From contig JAIQFB010000002.1 of assembly GCA_020073485.1 (NCBI GenBank), forward strand, positions 124,001 to 188,000: a stretch of 64,000 nucleotides of DNA. The letters run 5' to 3'. The notes below the pieces were generated by a model, which was not told where the DNA came from, made no database searches, and saw only the letters and a program-made list of their open reading frames with translations. The DNA is from Terriglobia bacterium (lineage in GTDB: Bacteria > Acidobacteriota > Terriglobia > Acidiferrales > UBA7541). Positions 58,442-64,000 of this stretch are shown here, piece by piece. Within the stretch, counting starts at the first letter, position 1. Every line of letters begins with the position of its first letter. The translations under genes were made by a program, and so were the position numbers.

Positions 58442-61168
58442 GTGCCCAAAATCCATTTCAGCCTGAACGGTAAGCCTGCCGAGGCTTCCTACGAGCCGGG
58501 GATGAACTTCCTCGACGTGTTGCGCGAGGAGTGCGGCATCACTTCCGCGAAAAACGGCTGCGCCCCGGAAGGCACTTGCGGCTGCTGCACGGTGATGGTG
58601 GATGGACGCCCGGCCATGGCCTGCCTGCGCAAGCCGGAGCAGATGGCGGGCCGCGAAGTAGTGACCCTGGAAGGACTTCCAGAGGACATGCGCAAGGTGC
58701 TGGGCGACGCATTTGTGCTCGAAGGCGGCGTGCAGTGCGGTTTCTGCATTCCCGGGATCGTGGTGCGGGCGGCATCCCTTGTAGAACAGGGCACGGCGGA
58801 TAACCGCGAGGCCGTGGCCAAGTCGCTGGATGCTCATGTGTGCCGCTGCACGGGATATGGGCGGATCATGGACGCGATTCAGACCGCCGGCGAAGCCTGG
58901 AAAAACGGCAAGCAACTGGCGAGCGACCAGCCGAGGCGGCATAACTTCTTCGGCGAGGAATTTGGAATGAGCCGCGATCCGGAATTCGCGCTGGCCAATC
59001 CGGGAAAAGCTGCATCTGGAAATGGAATCGGCATGTCGCCGCTGCGCCTGGGCGGACTCGACCAAACGCTGGGCAAGAAATCGTTCGTGGATGATATGAG
59101 CGTGCCGGGAATGCTGCACGGAGCAATGGTGCTGAGCGAGCATCCGCGCGCGAAGGTTCTGGCGATCCACACCGAAAAGGCGGCCGCGATGCCCGGCGTG
59201 GTTAGAATTTTTACGGCGGCGGATGCGTTCGCGGAAAGAGGAACGGGGATCGCCGTTCCCGACCTGCCGATCTTCGTGGCCGTGGGCGAGAGCACCTGCT
59301 GCGTGGGAGATTTCCTGGCCATGGTGGTGGCCGATACGCAGCATCACGCGCGCATGGCGGCCAGCGAAGTAAAAGTCGATTACGAAGTGCTCACGCCGCT
59401 GACCGATCCGTTCGAGGCGTTGAAGCCCGGCGCGATACAGGTGCACACGCCGGACACTCTGCGGCCCGCACCGAATCTGGTGGGCACCACGGCGTTTTCG
59501 CGCGGCGACGTGGACGCGGCGCTGGCCACTGCCGCGCACGTCATCGATCGCACCTGGCAAACGCAGGCGATCGACCCGGCATTCCTCGAGCCTGAGGCGT
59601 GCCTTGCATTGCCGCAAGGCAAGGGCGTCAAAATTCATACCGAGAGCCAGGGTTCCATTCACGATCAGGATCAGATTGCCAGGATTTTGAGTATTCCAAT
59701 TGAGGAAGTGGAAATTGCGCTGTCGGCCAGCGGCGGAGCATTCGGCGCCAAGGAAGAATTGTCAATCCAGGCGCAGACGGCGCTGGCCGCGTTTCTGCTG
59801 CAGCGCCCGGTGAAGACGGTCCTCACGCGCAAGCAATCCACGCAGCATCACGTGAAGCGCCACCCCATCAACGTGCACCTGACTATCGGCGCGGACGCCG
59901 AAGGACACTTGCTCGCCGTACGAGCGCGCATTTTGGGCGACGCGGGAGGCTACGCGGGCACCAGCGCGAAATGTCTGTTGCGCGCGGCGTGCCACGCCTG
60001 CGGCCCGTACCGCGTGCCCCACGTGGACGTCGAATCAAAAGCCGTGTACACCAATAATCCGACCAGCGGCGCCATGCGCGGCTTCGGCAGCAACCAAGCT
60101 CAATTCGCCATGGAAGGGGCCATGGATTTGCTCGCCGAAAAAGTGGGCGTCGACGGCTACGAAATCCGAATCCGGAATATCCTGAATCCCGGCGATGCAT
60201 TCGCCACCGGCCAGATCATGAGAGAGAGCGTGCTGGGCCTGCGGCGCTCGCTCGAAGCCGTGAAGGACACTTATAAAAACGCGAAATATGCCGGCATCGG
60301 CTGCGGGATCAAGAGCACCGGCATCGGCAACGGCACGATCGACAGCGGGTACATCACCATCCGCGTGCTCGAAGGGCCGCGCGTGGAAATTCTCACCGGC
60401 TACACGGAAATGGGGCAAGGCATATACACGGCGACGCGCCAGGCCGTGTGCGAGGAGACGGGCCTGCCCGCCGGGATCATGACCGTCCTGTGGGACAAGG
60501 AACTCGGCAGAAAGTGCGGGGAAACCTGGGCCTCGCGCGGCACCACGCTGAGTTGCGCGGCCGCACAAAAGGCGGCGCAGAAATTTGCCGCCGATCTGAA
60601 GGAGCACAAGCTCGAGGAACTCGTGGGGCGCGAGTATGAAGGCGAATATGTCTGCGACTTCACCACGCGGCCCGGCACTCCCGAATCGAAAACGAACCCG
60701 ACGACGCACCTGACGTTCAGTTATGCGACCCAAGTGGTAATTCTCAATGACGAGGGCAGAATCGAACGCGTGGTTGCCGCGCATGATGTGGGCCGAGCGC
60801 TGAATCCGCGTCTCTGCGCCGAGCAGATGGAGGGCGGAGTGCACATGGGGCTGGGGTACGCCCTCAGCGAAAATTTTCCGTACAAAGATGGGCGACCCGA
60901 TTCCCTGCTGATGCGCGATTTCGGCATCGTCCGCGCCAAGGACACGCCGAAGATCGACGTCATCCTGATCGAAGTGCCCGATGAAATCGGCGGCTACGGC
61001 TCCAAGGGCGTGGGCGAGATCGGATGCGTGCCTACCACCGGCGCGGTCGCTTCCGCGCTCTACTCCTACGACGGAATCCGCCGGTTTAAGCTGCCAATGC
61101 AGGATGCGCAGGCCGCCGCGCCTTCAGTTCCCAAATCAAGGAAGAAGACCGCCGTCGCGGCTGATTGA
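58442..61168 (+). CDS. Fused molybdenum hydroxylase (Mop-type aldehyde oxidoreductase / xanthine dehydrogenase family)
   Basis: A 908-aa cytosolic enzyme. The first ~160 residues bind two [2Fe-2S] clusters: Cys40, Cys46, Cys49 and Cys61 (NGCAPEGTCGCC), then Cys99, Cys102, Cys134 and Cys136 (QCGFCIPG, HVCRCTGYG). The rest is the molybdopterin domain (SGGAFGAKEELSIQAQ, AMRGFGSNQ, and the active-site Glu in KGVGEIGCVP). No FAD domain is present, and the length equals that of the Desulfovibrio gigas Mop enzyme (907 aa). It begins with GTG. It probably oxidises an aldehyde or N-heterocycle. Confidence 0.92.
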   Translation: MPKIHFSLNGKPAEASYEPGMNFLDVLREECGITSAKNGCAPEGTCGCCTVMVDGRPAMACLRKPEQMAGREVVTLEGLPEDMRKVLGDAFVLEGGVQCGFCIPGIVVRAASLVEQGTADNREAVAKSLDAHVCRCTGYGRIMDAIQTAGEAWKNGKQLASDQPRRHNFFGEEFGMSRDPEFALANPGKAASGNGIGMSPLRLGGLDQTLGKKSFVDDMSVPGMLHGAMVLSEHPRAKVLAIHTEKAAAMPGVVRIFTAADAFAERGTGIAVPDLPIFVAVGESTCCVGDFLAMVVADTQHHARMAASEVKVDYEVLTPLTDPFEALKPGAIQVHTPDTLRPAPNLVGTTAFSRGDVDAALATAAHVIDRTWQTQAIDPAFLEPEACLALPQGKGVKIHTESQGSIHDQDQIARILSIPIEEVEIALSASGGAFGAKEELSIQAQTALAAFLLQRPVKTVLTRKQSTQHHVKRHPINVHLTIGADAEGHLLAVRARILGDAGGYAGTSAKCLLRAACHACGPYRVPHVDVESKAVYTNNPTSGAMRGFGSNQAQFAMEGAMDLLAEKVGVDGYEIRIRNILNPGDAFATGQIMRESVLGLRRSLEAVKDTYKNAKYAGIGCGIKSTGIGNGTIDSGYITIRVLEGPRVEILTGYTEMGQGIYTATRQAVCEETGLPAGIMTVLWDKELGRKCGETWASRGTTLSCAAAQKAAQKFAADLKEHKLEELVGREYEGEYVCDFTTRPGTPESKTNPTTHLTFSYATQVVILNDEGRIERVVAAHDVGRALNPRLCAEQMEGGVHMGLGYALSENFPYKDGRPDSLLMRDFGIVRAKDTPKIDVILIEVPDEIGGYGSKGVGEIGCVPTTGAVASALYSYDGIRRFKLPMQDAQAAAPSVPKSRKKTAVAAD

Positions 61169-61332
61169 ACGTCGCACATATTTGCAGAGCTTGATCCCGG
61201 GTAGCAATTTTCAAACGACCCATCAGTCCAAATTTCCGGCAGCGGGCACTAGAATGCCATGCAAAAAGAGACCATATTTTTCCTGATTGATTATCTATCA
61301 TACAAAGAATGGGCATCACTTGGTTGATCGAA

Positions 61333-62115
61333 ATGTACGAAGCCTACCTTGATGACAGTGGAACAAATACACAGTCAGCGATTGCGATTGCGGGTTGTTA
61401 TGTCTCTACTGAAGCGGGGTGGAGGAAATTTACAAAAGAATGGGATCAAGCTAGAGACGAAGAAGGATTTGATGTTTTTCATATGGCGGAATTTCTTGCC
61501 CCTAGGGATCAAGGACATGAGCCGTGGTGCAATTGGGATGATGCAAAAAGGGATCGTGTTTATCGAAGGCTCGCAGGGATAATCAATGACAACAAAAGAA
61601 TTGGCATAGGGGTTGCAGTCCCCAAGTCAGTGTACAACAGCGTCCCGCAGCGGATCCGTGACCATTATGGCAACGAGCATTACACTTTTGCTGTCAGAAT
61701 GTGCCTAATGCAAATTTCCGAGTGGCGTGCAAAGAGCCTCATTTCCCTTCCCATGCAATATATCTTTGATTGGGAAACGCCTGGTAGTCCAAAGCACGCT
61801 GAGATTTCTGCCATGATGAGCAATGTTCATGAACGCCTAAGACCACTCTTCGGTCTAGATGCAGGTGGATTTAGCTTTCAGCGCAGACAATTTTCTAAGC
61901 CGCTTCAAGCCGCCGATATTCTGGCATGGCAGATGAATAGGTATATTCCTAGGATTTATCCGCAAGGAGAAATCAATTTCGATGCGCTTCATGCTGGTTT
62001 CAGGATCCTTAGAAAAGACCAAGAGATGAACATAGGTTATTTCAGCGAATCAAATATGCAGGCATGGATCAACAGGATTCTTGGTTACGAAGAAAAATAT
62101 GGAGTTATTTATTGA
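61333..62115 (+). CDS. DUF3800 domain protein in an AT-rich patch
   Basis: A 260-aa protein. The N-terminus YEAYLDDSGTN is the DUF3800 signature (acidic residues of an RNase H-like nuclease fold), followed by IAIAGCYVSTEAGW and, near the end, KPLQAADILAWQMNR, which is also conserved in the family. The start is placed at ATG 61333 because the family motif begins there; ATG 61309 is also possible. Codon use is clearly more AT-rich than that of its neighbours, so it was probably acquired horizontally. Family members occur with phages and defence islands. Confidence 0.82.
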   Translation: MYEAYLDDSGTNTQSAIAIAGCYVSTEAGWRKFTKEWDQARDEEGFDVFHMAEFLAPRDQGHEPWCNWDDAKRDRVYRRLAGIINDNKRIGIGVAVPKSVYNSVPQRIRDHYGNEHYTFAVRMCLMQISEWRAKSLISLPMQYIFDWETPGSPKHAEISAMMSNVHERLRPLFGLDAGGFSFQRRQFSKPLQAADILAWQMNRYIPRIYPQGEINFDALHAGFRILRKDQEMNIGYFSESNMQAWINRILGYEEKYGVIY

Positions 62116-62188
62116 CCGCCTCCATAAAATGGAAGCATTGCACTGCCCGCTGGTTGCGGCCGCTTGGTCTGAACCACCCTGAAATCAA

Positions 62189-63205
62189 TCAGGCCGTAAT
62201 CTGTTTTGGTTCCGCTTCGCGCTTCGCCTGAATCGCGTTGAATACTTTTTCCGCGGTGGCCGGCAGCGAAGTGATGCGCACGCCGACGGCGTTGTAGATG
62301 GCGTTCAGGATGGCCGCCGCCGTGGGCACCAGCGTGGGCTCGCCGACGCCCTTCGCGCCGAACGGACCCGTCGGATCGTAATTGTCCACGATATCGACTT
62401 CGATTTCGGGCATGTCGAGTGAAGTCGGCATGATGTAGTTGGTGAGATTCGGATTGATCTGCACGCCCTGCGCGTTGAACAGAATTTCCTCCTGCAGCGC
62501 GAATCCGACCCCCATGGAAATTCCGCCCTCCACCTGGCCTTCGACCAGCATAGGGTTGATGGGCGTGCCGCAATCGTGCGAGGCGACCATGCGGATCACT
62601 TCCACTTCGCCGGTTTCGTCGTCCACGTCCACTTCGGCGATCTGCGTGGCATAAACATAGGTGCCGAACGGCTTGCCTTGTCCGGTTTCTGGATCAAGCG
62701 CGACGGTTGCGGGGTTAAACGAAGCGCTGCCGATGGGCGGCTCTCCAGTGACTACGCGCGCGTGGTTGGCCACGTCGGCGATATGCATATTGCGCTGCGG
62801 GTACCCCTTGACCACTATCTTGTGGTCCTTGGCTTCGAGCTGGTGGGGCTTCACGCCGAGCATTGGCGCCGCCACGTCGAACAGCATCAGCTTGACCTTC
62901 TCCGCAGCCATTCGGGCGGCGTTCCCGGTCACGTACGTGGTGCGGCTGGCGATCGCTCCGGTGTCCATCGGGGTGGCATCGGTGTCGGCGGAAACAACGA
63001 CAACGTCATCGGTAGCGATGCCGAGTTCCTGCGCGACTATTTGCGCCAGAATGGTGAGCGAACCCTGGCCGGTTTCCACCGTGCCGGTCAGCAGCGTCGC
63101 CGTTCCGTCCTCGTCCATCTTCACCACGGCCGAGCTAGGGTTCGCCGCCACGGTGAACCCGATCGGATACCACATGCAGGCCATGCCACGTCCGCGACGC
63201 TTCAT
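62189..63205 (-). CDS. Molybdenum hydroxylase large subunit, C-terminal half (separate ORF)
   Basis: A 338-aa protein covering the second half of a xanthine-dehydrogenase-family molybdopterin subunit: GMACMWYPIGFT, LLTGTVETGQGSLTILAQIVAQEL in parts, SHDCGTPINPMLVEGQVEGG and the active-site Glu loop FGAKGVGEPTLVPTAAA. The ATG at 63205 overlaps the stop of the N-terminal-half gene by ATGA, so the two are probably translationally coupled. Split large subunits are known in Eubacterium barkeri nicotinate dehydrogenase. Confidence 0.85.
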   Translation of the reverse strand: MKRRGRGMACMWYPIGFTVAANPSSAVVKMDEDGTATLLTGTVETGQGSLTILAQIVAQELGIATDDVVVVSADTDATPMDTGAIASRTTYVTGNAARMAAEKVKLMLFDVAAPMLGVKPHQLEAKDHKIVVKGYPQRNMHIADVANHARVVTGEPPIGSASFNPATVALDPETGQGKPFGTYVYATQIAEVDVDDETGEVEVIRMVASHDCGTPINPMLVEGQVEGGISMGVGFALQEEILFNAQGVQINPNLTNYIMPTSLDMPEIEVDIVDNYDPTGPFGAKGVGEPTLVPTAAAILNAIYNAVGVRITSLPATAEKVFNAIQAKREAEPKQITA

Positions 63206-64000
63206 ACGCGCACCGTATTCCCGTTGACGTTTTCTTTCTCCAGCAATTTCGCCCCGCCGTTCGTCCCGCCGTTCGTGCTTCCCTTGCCGTTGCTGTGCCA
63301 ACCGAAACGCTCGGCTGCGCGCAACAGCGACTCCTTGACCACCACGCTTTGCAGCGTCTGCCCGGTGGGGCTGAGCGATCCTTCGTTAAACGCGTTGATC
63401 AGGCGAATGTCCAGAGGGTCCATCTTGAGCAAGTGGGCGATGTCGTCCATGTGAGACTCGTAGGCGAAGCAAACTTGCGGGGCTCCGAATCCGCGCATTG
63501 CGCCGGTCATGGTCTTGTTCGTGTAGACGACGTGGGCTTCGGCATAGAGGTTGTCGATGTTGTAAGGCCCCGCGGACAGAATGCAGGCCTTGCCGAGCGT
63601 CGTTTCGCTCCAGGAGCAGTACGCGCCGCCATCGAGGATAAGGCGAATTTTCCGCGCCTGGATTCGGCCGTCCTTGGTCACGCCGGTCTTGTAATCCATG
63701 ATCAGCGGGTGGCGCGTAGTCGAGGCGATGAACTCATCCGGGCGGGTAAACACGCTCTTGACCGGGCGGCCCGATTTTTTCGAAAGCAGAGCCAGCACCG
63801 GCTCGGTGGTGATTTCGTTCTTGCCGCCGAAATTTCCACCGACGATGGTGGCCACGATGCGGATGCGGCTGATAGGGATGGCCAGGGTGCGCGCGACGTC
63901 CGCGCGGCCCAGCGTGATTCTGCCGAGCGTGGAATGAATGGTCACGCGCCCGTTGGCATCCCACATGGCGATCGTGGCATGAGGCTCCAGAGGCACGTGC
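63202..64000 (-). CDS. Molybdenum hydroxylase large subunit, N-terminal half, partial at window edge
   Basis: The frame is open at the right edge, so the true start lies outside. The visible part (>265 aa) contains VGGNFGGKNEITTEPVLALL (the Moco-binding Gly loop), FTRPDEFIASTTRHP, GAMRGFGAPQVCFAYE and a low-complexity tail (NGKGSTNGGTNGGAKLLEK) before TGA. The tail is encoded by an in-frame duplication of a 12-bp unit (ACGAACGGCGGG type). Together with the next gene it makes one molybdopterin subunit. Confidence 0.85.
   Translation of the reverse strand, partial: HVPLEPHATIAMWDANGRVTIHSTLGRITLGRADVARTLAIPISRIRIVATIVGGNFGGKNEITTEPVLALLSKKSGRPVKSVFTRPDEFIASTTRHPLIMDYKTGVTKDGRIQARKIRLILDGGAYCSWSETTLGKACILSAGPYNIDNLYAEAHVVYTNKTMTGAMRGFGAPQVCFAYESHMDDIAHLLKMDPLDIRLINAFNEGSLSPTGQTLQSVVVKESLLRAAERFGWHSNGKGSTNGGTNGGAKLLEKENVNGNTVRV

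Noticed and set aside
62109-62573. Minus-strand 154-aa frame over the end of the molybdenum hydroxylase
   Set aside because: It is an Arg/His/Gly-rich shadow of the real gene in another frame.

Overview
The window looks like a chromosomal stretch of an Acidobacteriota genome (Terriglobia/Koribacter/Solibacter-like). This is inferred from two giant Oar-type TonB-dependent receptors with an N-terminal carboxypeptidase-regulatory domain, a winged-helix/TolB-propeller sensor protein, DUF6152 proteins, many Tat- or Sec-exported beta-propellers and a moderately high GC content. There are no rRNA or tRNA genes and no CRISPR array that I can see.

Layout. 1-7.5 kb: the end of a HAD-phosphatase/HerA-type ATPase fusion, an MFS transporter, RecQ helicase, a TPR protein, a secreted NTF2-like protein, a double-ACT protein and a small charged protein. 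7.5-14.3 kb: aromatic-catabolism neighbourhood with a zinc alcohol dehydrogenase, a fused LigB-LigA (gallate-type) extradiol dioxygenase, a LigJ-type 4-oxalomesaconate hydratase, a quinone reductase, OsmC and an IclR regulator. 14.5-20.4 kb: a leftward operon encoding an M24 peptidase-family enzyme, a D-2-hydroxyacid dehydrogenase, a DRE-TIM (isopropylmalate-synthase-like) enzyme, a zinc dehydrogenase and an MFS transporter, read as an uncharacterised catabolic operon. 20.8-28.5 kb: exported proteins (LVIVD propeller, orphan TRAP binding protein, DUF6152, FG-GAP, PEBP) and a GT39-type membrane glycosyltransferase. 28.9-29.6 kb: a methyltransferase.

29.8-34.3 kb is the most interesting region. 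A leftward sulfate-assimilation operon, cysD-cysN-cysH-TSUP permease, has overlapping stop/start codons. It is preceded by a short reading frame with a run of five Cys codons (seven Cys in 34 residues) and a textbook intrinsic terminator whose 5' arm can alternatively pair with RNA inside the leader reading frame. This is the architecture of a cysteine-responsive translation-coupled attenuator. The CysN C-terminus also carries what looks like an APS-kinase domain that has lost its P-loop, which fits with a 4-Cys APS reductase that needs no PAPS.

34.4-43.3 kb: winged-helix/PD40 sensor, tandem retropepsin-like protein, YncE propeller, a REP-associated tyrosine transposase bracketed by inverted REP elements, a mobilisation-gene remnant, an intact-looking IS3-family element and an NHL propeller. 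43.5-58.2 kb: two copies of a DUF6152 plus partner-protein gene pair flanking two opposed Oar-like TonB receptors, an NTF2-like protein and a Tat-exported alpha/beta hydrolase. 58.4-64 kb: a Mop-type fused molybdenum hydroxylase, an AT-rich DUF3800 gene, and a second molybdenum hydroxylase whose large subunit is divided into two overlapping reading frames, cut by the window edge.

Scattered between genes are at least six copies of a two-armed palindromic repeat whose arms differ from copy to copy but stay self-complementary.
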